Source: Orychophragmus violaceus (taxonomy: Eukaryota > Streptophyta > Magnoliopsida > Brassicales > Brassicaceae). From it: a DNA stretch of 64,000 nt. Under the pieces are notes generated by a model that worked only from the letters and a program-made list of their open reading frames with translations, was not told where the DNA came from and ran no database searches. The stretch's first letter is position 1. Each line of letters starts with the position of its first letter. The position numbers and the translations under genes were made by a program. This document shows, one piece after another, positions 49,646 through 60,360 of this stretch. The DNA lies in NCBI GenBank assembly GCA_030180135.1, contig CM058231.1:32739034-32803033 (forward strand), given 5' to 3'.

Positions 49646-50120
49646 CTATCCAGAGTCGGGATACTTTATGGGCGTCCCTGTATCAAGTTCCTTCATGTCT
49701 TTATCCTCCTGTTCATCCCGAGACTCGTACTCGCCGGCTTCGTTCAAGATCATGACTCTCCGGTTTGGGCAGTCTCGAGACATATGTCCTTTACCCTGAC
49801 ACTTAAAACATGTGATATCTCTAGAACAAAACGTACTAGTAAACTTACCTGGGTCTGGTTGGTTGGGCCTAGACGTCTCAATGGTCGGCTTCTTGAACCT
49901 GGACTCGACCTCAACCGACTTACCTTTGTCAACGGGCCGTGGAGCTGGTGCAGTCCAAGGCGTGTTGGTCCTAGGCCGGTTTATGGTCGCGGACTTGCGC
50001 TTGTTTTGATGCTCAACCTGTATACATAAGTACAATAAGTCGGGCATATCATGATAAGGGTGAATTTCTACCTTCCTAGCGATCCTCTCGTTCAGTCCGT
50101 CCATGAACTGGGCCATCAGA
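49646..50120 (-). pseudogene. gag: CRM gag, C-terminal part with zinc knuckle
   Basis: Only the last 157 or so residues of gag are present. They hold MAQFMDGLNERIARKVE (the methionine at 50116 is internal, not the start), a proline-rich linker, and the zinc knuckle CFKCQGKGHMSRDC near 49800. A stop (YPDSG*) at 49643-49645 separates it from the protease in the same frame. Upstream, the frame meets a stop at 50126-50128, exactly where the plus-strand gag of the partner begins. This marks the head-to-head junction. Confidence 0.85.
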
Positions 50121-50620
50121 GGAGGCTAATTGGATCTACCACAAGGAGCCGGTCCTTTCTTGGTATGAAATGGCATGGCTCATAAACAATGAGCTCGTGA
50201 AGAATGCCCAAGACCAAAGCAGCAACAACAAAAGTCAAGAATCTCAAGCGAAATCTAAGGGAAGGACTCAAGCGATACAACTGAACCCAAAAGCTGTGAA
50301 ACCCCAAGCTTACCATGGCTCTGCAAAAAAGAAGGTGACCTCAAACAGCTCGGTGAAGCCACAAGAACACCCACCTGCAGCTCGGACGAAGAAGATTCAA
50401 CAAAATTTAAGCTTGAAACCATTGCGTGAACAACAAGGCACACAAATGCAAGGTAAGTCTTCTAATATTCCGTCATCAGTAATATGTTATCGGTGTCAAG
50501 GCTAAGGACATTTTGCTTCCACTTGTCCAATTAGGAAATTATTAAAGAGACCATCAATAGAACTAAAACCGGAAACTTTTAAAGGTGATAGTTTAGTTCA
50601 AGCGATCATTTAATTTCCAA
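50119..50620 (+). pseudogene. Partner element gag, C-terminal part with broken zinc knuckle
   Basis: The frame opens at the junction with EEANWIYHKEPVLSWYEMAW and continues through a basic, glutamine-rich linker to the zinc knuckle CYRCQG-stop-GHFASTC (50479-50523), where a TAA at 50503-50505 replaces one residue. The upstream gag is missing. The family is a chromovirus-type gypsy relative, but I cannot name it. Confidence 0.75.
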
Positions 50621-50642
50621 TTCTGGACTCATACACTTTTCT

Positions 50643-51797
50643 TTGCCAAAGAGTTTTGATCCAGGAATAAGGAAAGAAGAAGGACAAACAAGTGGAGGTG
50701 AAGAACAGCCGAAAACACACCAAACTTGTCCAAAAGAGAAAGAAGAAGATGAGCAATCCGAGGCATTTCCACTACAACGTAAGCTAGATAAGAAACATGG
50801 GCTAACTACTCTTGTTACACACAATCTAGCATCTCAAGAGTCTTCATCAATCTTTGACAACCCTGGAAGAGCTTTAATTATCTCGAGACTAGAGAAAAGC
50901 AATAAAAGTGGCATCCAAGCAAGCAAAGAGCCAATCATATCTCATCTTGTGAAATCAATCATTGTGAGTTTAAGATTCACACGATCTATCCCTATGCTTT
51001 TAAACTCAGATATAATACACTTGTTTCTTGCCCAAAATGCGGAGATAATTGCAGGAAATAGGGATACAAACAATAAAGAGGTTCCACCAGAGAATAACCT
51101 GTTGATGGATCAAGTTCAAAACCAGAAGACATCACCACCAATGACGAACAACATCGAGACTAATAAATTTTTGAAGGTTACAATGGTCCATCAACTCCAA
51201 GGGAGAACCGACACACCATGCCAAGGCAGAGGAGTTATCTTATCTTACATGCTCAAAGGAGAACCCCCAGATGGTCCATACATCACCAAACGTCAAACAT
51301 ATCAAGGTAAGACCTTAAGCTCACAAAGGAGAATGAAAGCTAACTTGCTTTCTCTTGATGCAGATTTTATAGTTTCAAGGTCGAAACTTTTTCAAGAGAG
51401 AGAGTATGATGAGGACATCAAGTCATCATCAACTAAGGATCAAGAAATCAAGAGACTTGGAGAGGAGAGCATGAAGCAGAGGAGAGCTATGGAGAGATCC
51501 AAGCTGAGTCCAGCTCGAAAGGAGATCAAGTACTTGGAGAGCTATGTTTGGGAACAAGGAAACACTCCCTCACAATTAGAGACTTCTATAAAAGTCAACA
51601 CAAAGATAATCAAGTCAAGAGTTCAAGAGATAAAATCTTTTTTCCACCTTACTTATTCACACGTGCTCACACTTGGTCCCAATAATGACCAACGGCAACA
51701 TTCCATTCATGAGATATTCTATACCATTAAGAGGCTCTCTACACATGGACACATCATCTTAATATCAAGATATAAGACGTACAAGACCCTTTCCTAA
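50643..51797 (+). CDS. Partner element 384-codon frame (gag-to-pol-tail remnant, unknown function)
   Basis: Open for 384 codons, very hydrophilic (many K, E, Q and S). It has no RT, RNase H or integrase motif, in a frame different from the zinc knuckle upstream. Near residue 250 it reads SRSKLFQEREYDEDIKS, the kind of polyprotein tail that crosses into the 3' LTR in CRM-like elements. The LTR start TGATGAGGACATC is embedded in exactly those codons (51407). The last 130 codons lie in the LTR. It is best read as a deletion derivative in which most of pol is gone, that is, a non-autonomous element. Whether it makes protein is unknown. Confidence 0.6.
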   Translation: MPKSFDPGIRKEEGQTSGGEEQPKTHQTCPKEKEEDEQSEAFPLQRKLDKKHGLTTLVTHNLASQESSSIFDNPGRALIISRLEKSNKSGIQASKEPIISHLVKSIIVSLRFTRSIPMLLNSDIIHLFLAQNAEIIAGNRDTNNKEVPPENNLLMDQVQNQKTSPPMTNNIETNKFLKVTMVHQLQGRTDTPCQGRGVILSYMLKGEPPDGPYITKRQTYQGKTLSSQRRMKANLLSLDADFIVSRSKLFQEREYDEDIKSSSTKDQEIKRLGEESMKQRRAMERSKLSPARKEIKYLESYVWEQGNTPSQLETSIKVNTKIIKSRVQEIKSFFHLTYSHVLTLGPNNDQRQHSIHEIFYTIKRLSTHGHIILISRYKTYKTLS

Positions 51798-52240
51798 TAT
51801 GCCCAAGCAACGGCTAAAAAACCAAGGGCATATCTTCCTTGATTTTTATTTCATTTATTATGCATCATTCTATTTCCTTTTCTACTATTTTACAGCGTTA
51901 GTATTAGCCCTTATTAGAGTCTATATAAGCTCGTAATATCCTTCATTGTAAAGGCACCCATCTTTTAGTAATTATTTAAGAAATTGTTTCTTTTTATCAA
52001 AGAGTTTTCCTTGGATTATTCTTGTCTTGTTCATTTGAGTTTTGTGTGAGAAACACTTGCTCTTTTGTTCGATGGATTAAGATTGTTTGTGAGAAGCAAA
52101 CTCTCTTGTTCGCAAATTGATCGCGAGATTCGATCAATAACCTCCATCATCCATCTCAACCTACGCCCACTTTCGCAACAAGCTTGTTATTTTCGATAAC
52201 TTGTGATCGTAAGAATCAGAGTGATTCCGAGCTTGCATCA
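51407..52240 (+). repeat. Partner element 3' LTR
   Basis: 834 bp, TGATGAGGACATC...GCTTGCATCA, ends inverse to each other (TGATG/CATCA). The right end abuts the AAGGG duplication. Apart from its ends it is not similar to the CRM LTR at 38462-39381. Confidence 0.75.
51922..51929 (+). promoter_or_regulatory. TATA box of partner element LTR
   Basis: TATATAAG about 310 bp before the LTR end, a position that fits the U3/R border. Confidence 0.55.
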
Positions 52241-52245
52241 AAGGG
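52241..52245. other. Target-site duplication AAGGG, right copy (chimeric insert)
   Basis: Follows CATCA of the right LTR and equals 38457-38461. Confidence 0.8.
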
Positions 52246-52873
52246 CTTGGTATACCTTGTGTCGGATTCCCTTGTTAGTTATGACACATCATGTAAACCT
52301 GACCTATTTGGTTCCCTTCTCCCCTTCCATAAAAAAAGATAATAAACTGAGGATGAGTTAGTAACTCCGAAGTGGTCATGGGAGTGGTAGCTAGAACTAT
52401 CATATCCTGTGCATCCATGGAATGTGTCCAAAGTACACCCCTTAACGGGAAGAGCACTGATAAAAAAAAAATGATACCCAATGGGGAAAAATCAGAATGC
52501 TAAGGAAGGGAAAAGAGAAGAAAGGGACTAGAGAAAGATAGTATGGTGGTCTAGAGCTGATAAGGTAAGAGTCCATGTGCCTTTGATCGATACTCCTTAG
52601 GTGAGACTTCACTTAAATACTTGCAGAAGTTAGTAGGGAGAATTTGAATGCGTGAATGTGATTGTGGAGTTTACTTAGGACAGTTGCTAAGTGTGGGGGA
52701 AGTATATGTTGGTCTTGATATCTTGTGATTGATTCTTTCAGTGGTTTACTAAGGGGAATCTGAGTGTTGTTGCTTCTAGGACAAAAAGAGTTTCTGAAAG
52801 TTTTCAAACCTCTTCACCATGTTCTAGTTCTCTGTTTTGCTTGAGGGCAAGCAAAGGCTAAGTGTGGGGGATT
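52246..52873 (+). other. Athila-type 3' untranslated region, right part, with polypurine tract
   Basis: No coding signal. GTGTGGGGGA occurs near 52682 and again at 52862-52871, directly before the 3' LTR. The latter is the likely polypurine tract for plus-strand priming. Confidence 0.8.
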
Positions 52874-54034
52874 TGATATATCATGGTTTTTACCGGTTTT
52901 ATGCCATGATATAAGTCTGTTTTAGTGTCTTTTGGTGTTCCTTCAGAGTCTTTTGCAGGTTTTATTAGGTACACGCACGTTTGGAGCTAAAGTGGAGATT
53001 ATGGAGCTAATTGTTGCAGTGTCCAGATTTGATGACTGCGTCGATCGTTTCACACCTGCATCGGTCGATGCACAACGCGAATGGGCCAGACTCGGCGGTT
53101 TAATGAAGAATGCCAATATTGCAGAAGTGCCCAGAAGTTCCAGACATTTACACAGAAGCCCCAAGTCGTGTTCTATTTTACATGCTCTTACATAAGCTAT
53201 CATAACTTAGAGCAAAGAGTTTTTAGAGCTTTTGGGGCTGATCTGATCCTGTACTACATTTGTTTTGGAGAAGTTTTCGAACCCCTTTATTATTTTAATC
53301 TCTTTTATGAATGCTATTTATTCATTGATTATGTTTACATCATCCATGTCTGAGTAGTTTCATAGTTAGGTTTAGGGTTTCTCATAGGGATTTCATGACT
53401 TGCTAGATATAATTAATTCAGTTAAGGATTCACATCAATAAATGTTCTTCAAACTAAATTGTGTTTAATGCTAGTTCTAACCTGATCAATTAGAATCTAG
53501 ATCTTAGGTTGCTAAATACGACACGACAGTGTGGTTTAGAATATGAAATATTTAGGTTGAGCAATTTAATTACTCGCAAAGGAATTTGGTTTAATTAGAT
53601 TGTGAACATATCAAACTTGGAATTAAAGCTGGTTTAATCTGTTAGTAATTTCAAAGGAATTTGGATTATTGCACTTAGACTTAGAGAATTCTCGCAAAGG
53701 TATTTGGTTAGTTCTATATATGTGTTTTGAGTTCTAGAACTGAGTTTAATTAGATCATGACTGATTGATTTATCTACTTGTCTGATTTCCTGAGAACGCC
53801 CTAGACTTAGCGCTTTTAGTTTATTGATTTCAAACAACAACTTGCTACTGATTTACTTTCCTGCTTACTTTTAGTTAATAGAATACAATTTGCTTTTTGC
53901 TTTCTCCTAGTTCTAATCTCTTTAAGTTCTTGATTTTATCGTTGCCTAGAGTCCTCGTGGATTCGATCCCTAAGTACTACAATTGATTTACTGTGCACTT
54001 GCAGTTAGTATAGGGTAAAACTCGAGACCTATCA
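52874..54034 (+). repeat. Athila-type 3' LTR
   Basis: 1161 bp, TGATATATCA...GACCTATCA. Includes the CGATCG motif cluster near 53039-53073. Confidence 0.93.
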
Positions 54035-54039
54035 AATGT
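54035..54039. other. Target-site duplication AATGT, right copy (Athila)
   Basis: Matches 30496-30500. Confidence 0.93.
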
Positions 54040-54153
54040 CAAATGCTTCTCCTTGGCCAGGTCTTTTCTTCTGCTTGTCGGGTCTTCTTCTGGCTAGGTT
54101 CCTTCAAAAGACCAAACATTATAACCAGAATTAGAGTGTGCGCTGATATCACT
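54040..54153 (-). repeat. Array unit B9, right part
   Basis: Completes the unit broken at 30500. Ends in the degenerate primer site TGATATCAGCGC (minus strand). Confidence 0.88.
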
Positions 54154-55669
54154 TGATGTGAACTTCCCAAGGACTCGGCACCCTTAGTGTGGTCAGAAAA
54201 GGATCTCGGATTAAGTGATGTGGATCGATAGGTTGCACAACCGATGCGGAAGGCCCTTGATATTCCAACCTCTTCTACTGCCTTATATGACGCACTTCAG
54301 AATGTTCACAAGGAACAAAATGAGATTGCTCTCAAAAGCACAAAGATCAAATAAAATCGAAAAGGGTTTATTATTTATTTCGAAATCCTACAATACTTAT
54401 ATATGATTTCTTGCATGGAATGGTCAAAGAAACTACTTAGAAACTAGGAAAATAATAAGTAGAAAGACATGGCCAAAGACTGAACATTAAAATTAATGTG
54501 GAATGACTCTTAGACTACTTTGACCAAATAATTTGTCCCTTGAAGTGCTTGGACGAATCTGATTTTTTGGGCCACGAAATGTAGCTCCTCTGGGACCTAA
54601 CAAAGTTTCTTGGATGCCAAACATAAGTCTGCAAGCTTCTAATCCAAGTGGGCCTAGCAATCTTCAAGTAATGGACCAAGTTGACCCAGTTAGGAAAATG
54701 AGACATATCTTTTTGATCCGTTGGAAATTTCCTCTGATATTGCTCTTGTTGGAAATCTATGAGATCCCGGAAGAAGCTCGAGTTGGTTTCAGGTCGAAAT
54801 TATATTTGAGCTGGGCTGGGTGACTCAATCTTTGGCTCCGTCGTGCAATACAGCATCAAGAAAAACCATATGTTTGTAAAATTCATTTATTTTTCATTTT
54901 AACCGGTTTTGAGGTGACTCCAATTCTCAAATTTTCTATGATAATCACGCTTCCAGGAAAATCTGGTTCACATGTTAAATCCATCTGGTTTGTTTTTAAA
55001 CCTCCTTTGAACCCTTGCATGTCCAAATCGCGTAAGCTTAAAACTTCCTGAGTTGAAAGTTGCATAACTTCTTCTCCAAAACTCTGATTAAGTTGATTCA
55101 ACTTCGAGGTGTGCTTTAGATGAGGTGAGAATGTATTCCAAATGGTGGTTGGCTGAATAGAAAGATCTCAATATTTGAAGCTGAAATCAGGCGGTTTCTT
55201 CTTTGGCTTCATGATTTCTTTGATCCGGTTCCTTAATTCATAAGGTTAGTCGGTCAAGGTCACATCAACCCCTCCCTCTTGAAAAAGATTTGTCCTCAAA
55301 TATGGTTCTCCATTTCTCTCTTGGATTACGGGTAAGATTTTGCCAACTCGAGCATCCAGAGATTGGCGCTTGATTGATTTCTTCTTGGGGATTTTCATCA
55401 CATCCATAATTGCCTCCAGCACCTTGTCCTCCAAGTCATCAAAACGCTTTTGTATCCTCAACCAATTATCATCCTCTGAAACTCATTTAGATCTCTTCTT
55501 CTCAGCATGGTTGTAGCAATCAACTTCTGGTTCATTTCTGGCTGTTTTAGAATGTCAAATGCTTCTCCTTGGCCAGGTCTTTTCTTCTGCTTGTTGGGTC
55601 TTCTTCTGGCTAGGTTACTTCAAAAGACCAAACATTATAACCTGAATTAGAGTGTGCACTGATATCACT
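54154..55669 (-). repeat. Array unit C1
   Basis: 1516 bp, shorter by about 49 bp lost near 54294. LTR 54154-55267, internal 55268-55669. TATA box 54396-54403. Shares the AATTATCATCCTCTGAAAC variant with C4. Confidence 0.85.
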
Positions 55670-57230
55670 TGATGTGAACTTCCCAAGGACTCGGCACCCT
55701 TAGTGTGGTCAGAAAAGGATCTCGGATTAAGGTGATGTGGATCGATAGGTTGCACAACCGATGCGGAAGGCCCTTGATATTCCAACCTCTTCTACTGCCT
55801 TATATGACGCAAATGTCCAGTTTAGGAGGGTTTAAAGAGTGGATATGACTCAACACACTTCAGAATGTTCACAAGGAACAAAATGAGATTGCTCTCAAAA
55901 GCACAAAGATCAAATAAAATCAAAAAGGGTTTTTACTACTTATTTCGAAATCCTACAATACTTATATATGATTTCTTGCATGGAATGGTCAAAGAAACTA
56001 CGTTGAAACTAGGAAAATAAAAAGTAGAAAGACATGGCCAAAGACTAAACATTAAAAATAATGTGGAATGACTCTTAGACTACTTAGACAAAATAATTTG
56101 TCCCTTGAAGTGCTTGGTCGTATCTGATTTTTTTGGGCCACGAAATGTAGCTCCTCTGGGACCTAGCAAAGTTTCTTGGATGCCAAACATAAGTCTGCAA
56201 GCTTCTAATCCAAGTGGGCCTAGCAATCTTCAAGTAATAGACCAAGTTGACCCAGTTAGGAAAATGAGACATATCTTTTTGATCCGTTGGAAATTTCCTC
56301 TGATATTGCTCTTGTTGGAAATCTATGAGATCCCGGAAGAAGCTCGAGTTGGTTTCAGGTCGAAAATTATGTTTGAGATGGGCTGGGTGACTCAATCTTT
56401 GGCTCCGTCGTGCAATACAGCCTCAAGAAAAACCATATGTTTGTAAAATTCATTTATTTTTCATTTTAACCGGTTTTGAGGTGACTCCAATTCTCAAATT
56501 TTCTATGATAATCACGCTTCCAGGAAAATTTGGTTCACATGTTAAATCCATCTGGTTTGCTTTTAGACCTCCTTTGAACCCTTGCATGTCCAAATCGCGT
56601 AAGCTTAAAACTGCCTGGGTTGAAAGTTGCATAACTTCTTCTCCAAAACTCTGATTAAGTTGATTCAACTTCGAGGTGTGATTTAGATGAGGTGTATTCC
56701 AAATGGTGGTTGGCTGAATAGAAAGATCTCAATATTTGAAGCTGAAATCAGGCGGTTTCTTCTTTGGCTTCATGATTTCTTTGATCCGGTTCCTTAATTC
56801 ATAAGGTTAGTCGGTCAAGGTCACATCAACCCCTCCCTCTTGAAAAAGATTTGTCCTCAAATATGGTTCTCCATTTCTCTATTGGATTACGGGTAAGATT
56901 TTGCCAACTCGAGCATCCTGAGATTGGCGCTTGATTGATTTCTTCTTGGGGATTTTCATCACATCCATAATTGCCTCCAGCACCTTGTCCTCCAAGTCAT
57001 CAAAACGCTTTTGTATCCTCAACCAATTCTCATCCTCTGCAACTCATTTAGATCTCTTCTTCTCAGCATGGTTGTAGCAATCAACTTCTGGTTCATTTCT
57101 GGCTGTTTTAGAATGTCAAATGCTTCTCCTTGGCCAGGTCTTTTCTTCTGCTTGTTGGGTCTTCTTCTGGCTAGGTTACTTCAAAAGACCAAACATTATA
57201 ACCTGAATTAGAGTGTGCACTGACATCACT
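55670..57230 (-). repeat. Array unit C2
   Basis: 1561 bp. LTR 55670-56828, internal 56829-57230. TATA box 55961-55968. Shares GCATCCTGAGATTGG with C3. Confidence 0.85.
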
Positions 57231-58795
57231 TGATGTGAACTTCCCAAGGACTCGGCACCCTTAGTGTGGTCAGAAAAGGATCTCGGATTAAGGTGATGTG
57301 GATCGATAGGTTGCACAACCGATGCGGAAGGCCCTTGATATTCCAACCTCTTCTACTGCCTTATATGACGCACATGTCCAGTTAGGAGGGTTTGAAGAGT
57401 GGATATGACTTAACACACTTCAGAATGTTCACAAGGAACAAAATGAGATTGCTCTCAAAAGCACAAAGATCAAATAAAATCAAAAAGGGTTTTCATTATT
57501 TATTTCGAAATCCTACAATACTTATATATGATTTCTTGCATGGAATGGTCAAAGAAACTACGTTGAAACTAGGAAAATAAAAAGTAGAAAGACATGGCCA
57601 AAGACTAAACATTAAAATTAATGTGGAATGACTCTTAGACTACTTTGACCAAATAATTTGTCCCTTGAAGTGCTTGGTCGTATCTGATTTTTTTGGGCCA
57701 CAAAATGTAGCTCCTCTGGGACCTAGCAAAGTTTCTTGGATGCCAAACATAAGTCTGCAAGCTTCTAATCCAAGTGGGCCTAGCAATCTTCAAGTAATGG
57801 ACCAAGTTGACCCAGTTAGGAAAATGAGACATATCTTTTTGATCCGTTGGAAATTTCCTCTGATATTGCTCTTGTTGGAAATCTATGAGATCCCGGAAGA
57901 AGCTCGAGTTGGTTTCAGGTAGAAAATTATGTTTGAGATGGGCTGGGTGACTCAATCTTTGGCTCCGTCGTGCAATACAGCCTCAAGAAAAACCATATGT
58001 TTGTAAAATTCATTTATTTTTCATTTTAACCGGTTTTGAGGTGACTCCAATTCTCAAATTTTCTACGATAATCACACTTCCAGGAAAATTTGGTTCACAT
58101 GTTAAATCCATCTGGTTTGTTTTTAAACCTCCTTTGAACCCTTGCATGTCCAAATCGCGTATGCTTAAAACTGCTTGGGTTGAAAGTTGCATAACTTCTT
58201 CTCCAAAACTCTGATTAAGTTGATTCAACTTCGAGGTGTGCTTTAGATGAGGTGAGAATGTATTCCAAATGGTGGTTGGCTGAATAGAAAGATCTCAATA
58301 TTTGAAGCTGAAATCAGGCGGTTTCTTCTTTGGCTTCATGATTTCTTTGATCCGGTTCCTTAATTCATAAGGTTAGTCGGTCAAGGTCACATCAACCCCT
58401 CCCTCTTGAAAAAGATTTGTCCTCAAATATGGTTCTCCATTTCTCTATTGGATTACGGGTAAGATTTTGCCAACTCGAGCATCCTGAGATTGGCGCTTGA
58501 TTGATTTCTTCTTGGGGATTTTCATCACATCCATAATTGCCCCAGCACCTTGTCCTCCAAGTCATCAAAACGCTTTTGTATCCTCAACCAATTCTCATCC
58601 TCTGCAACTCATTTAGATCTCTTCTTCTCAGCATGGTTGTAGCAATCAACTTCTGGTTCATTTCTGGCTGTTTTAGAATGTCAAATGCTTCTCCTTGGCC
58701 AGGTCTTTTCTTCTGCTTGTTGGGTCTTCTTCTGGCTAGGTTACTTCAAAAGACCAAACATTATAACCTGAATTAGAGTGTGCACTGATATCACT
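57231..58795 (-). repeat. Array unit C3
   Basis: 1565 bp. LTR 57231-58394, internal 58395-58795. TATA box 57521-57528. One base is lost near 58542 in the internal frame. Confidence 0.85.
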
Positions 58796-60360
58796 TGATG
58801 TGAACTTCCCAAGGACTCGGCACCCTTAGTGTGGTCAGAAAAGGATCTCGGATTAAGGTGATGTGGATCGATAGGTTGCACAACCGATGCGGAAGGCCCT
58901 TGATATTCCAACCTCTTCTACTGCCTTATATGACGCACATGTCCAGTTAGGAGGGTTTGAAGAGTGGATATGACTTAACACACTTCAGAATGTTCACAAG
59001 GAACAAAATGAGATTGCTCTCAAAAGCACAAAGATCAAATAAAATCAAAAAGGGTTTTTATTATTTATTTCGAAATCCTACAATACTTATATATGATTTC
59101 TGGCATGGAATGGTCAAAGAAACTACGTTGAAACTAGGAAAATAAAAAGTAGAAAGACATGGCCAAAGACTAAACATTAAAATTAATGTGGAATGACTCT
59201 TAGACTACTTTGACCTTATAATTTGTCCCTTGAAGTGCTTGGTCGTATCTGATTTTTTTGGGCCACGAAATGTAGCTCCTCTGGGACCTAGCAAAGTTTC
59301 TTGGATGCCAAACATAAGTCTGCAAGCTTCTAATCCAAGTGGGCCTAGCAATCTTCAAGTAATGGACCAAGTTGACCCAGTTAGGAAAATGAGACATATC
59401 TTTTTGATCCGTTGGAAATTTCCTCTGATATTGCTCTTGTTGGAAATCTATGAGATCCCGGAAGAAGCTCGAGTTTGTTTCAGGTCGAAATTATATTTGA
59501 GATGGGCTGGGTGACTCAATCTTTGGCTCCGTCGTGCAATACAGCCTCAAGAAAAACCATATGTTTGTAAAATTCATTTATTTTTCATTTTAACCGGTTT
59601 TGAGGTGACTCCAATTCTCAAATTTTTTATGATAATCACGCTTCCAGGAAAATCTGGTTCACATGTTAAATCCATCTGGTTTGTTTTAAAACCTCCTTTG
59701 AACCCTTGCATGTCCAAATCGCGTAAGCTTAAAACTTCCTGAGTTGAAAGTTGCATAACTTCTTCTCCAAAACTCTGATTAAGTTGATTCAACTTTGAGG
59801 TGTGCTTTAGATGAGGTGAGAATGTATTCCAAATGGTGGTTGGCTGAATAGAGAGATCTCAATATTTGAAGCTGAAATCAGGCGGTTTCTTCTTTGGCTT
59901 CATGATTTCTTTGATCCGGTTCTTTAATTCATAAGGTTAGTCAGTCAAGGTCACATCAACCCCTCCCTCTTGAAAAAGATTTGTCCTCAAATATGGTTCT
60001 CCATTTCTCTCTTGGATTACGGGTAAGATTTTGCCAACTCGAGCATCCAGAGATTGGCGCTTGATTGATTTCTTCTTGGGGGTTTTCATCACATCCATAA
60101 TTGCCTCCATCACCTTGTCCTCCCCGTCATCAAAACGCTTTTGTATCCTCAACCAATTATCATCCTCTGAAACTCATTTAGATCTCTTCTTCTCAGCATG
60201 GTTGTAGCAATCAACTTCTGGTTCATTTCTAGCTGTTTTAGAATGTCAAATGCTTCTCCTTGGCCAGGTCTTTTCTTCTGCTTGTTGGGTCTTCTTCTGG
60301 CTAGGTTACTTCAAAAGACCAAACATTATAACCTGAATTAGAGTGTGCACTGATATCACT
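58796..60360 (-). repeat. Array unit C4
   Basis: 1565 bp. LTR 58796-59958, internal 59959-60360. TATA box 59086-59093. Confidence 0.85.

Larger units (their letters stand above)
38462..52240. mobile_element. Chimeric insert: CRM-clade element (-) joined head to head to a second LTR element (+)
   Basis: The outer ends are TGATG and CATCA, flanked by AAGGG on both sides, so it behaves as one integration. From the left: a CRM 3' LTR (38462-39381, minus), CRM pol and the C-terminal part of gag (to about 50120, minus, with a copia element inside). Then, without spacer, come the C-terminal part of gag (50119 onward), internal sequence and 3' LTR (51407-52240) of a different element on the plus strand. 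Both 5' LTRs and both gag N-termini are absent. The two LTRs share only their first bases TGATGAGGACATC and their CATCA ends. The alternative is later recombination between separate insertions, but that does not predict a matched duplication. Confidence 0.78.
30501..54034 (+). mobile_element. Athila/Tat-type Ty3/gypsy retrotransposon, defective, with nested inserts
   Basis: LTRs 30501-31720 and 52874-54034 with TGATA/TATCA ends, an 18-base primer site complementary to tRNA-Asp, a gag-pol region on the plus strand (31962-37746), a long untranslated 3' region and a polypurine tract before the right LTR. Target duplication AATGT. Gag, protease, RT, RNase H and integrase follow in that order, which is the gypsy order, and no chromodomain is seen. 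No envelope-like frame is found between integrase and the right LTR. By eye the LTRs differ at about two dozen of about 690 aligned positions, plus two larger indels. The 3' region is interrupted at 38462-52240 by another insertion. Confidence 0.93.

Noticed and set aside
38462..52240. Simple reading as one CRM element with a normal pair of LTRs
   Set aside because: A minus-strand CRM 5' LTR at the right end would finish GATGTCCTCATCA next to AAGGG. The actual end is GCTTGCATCA, the 3' end of a different plus-strand LTR.
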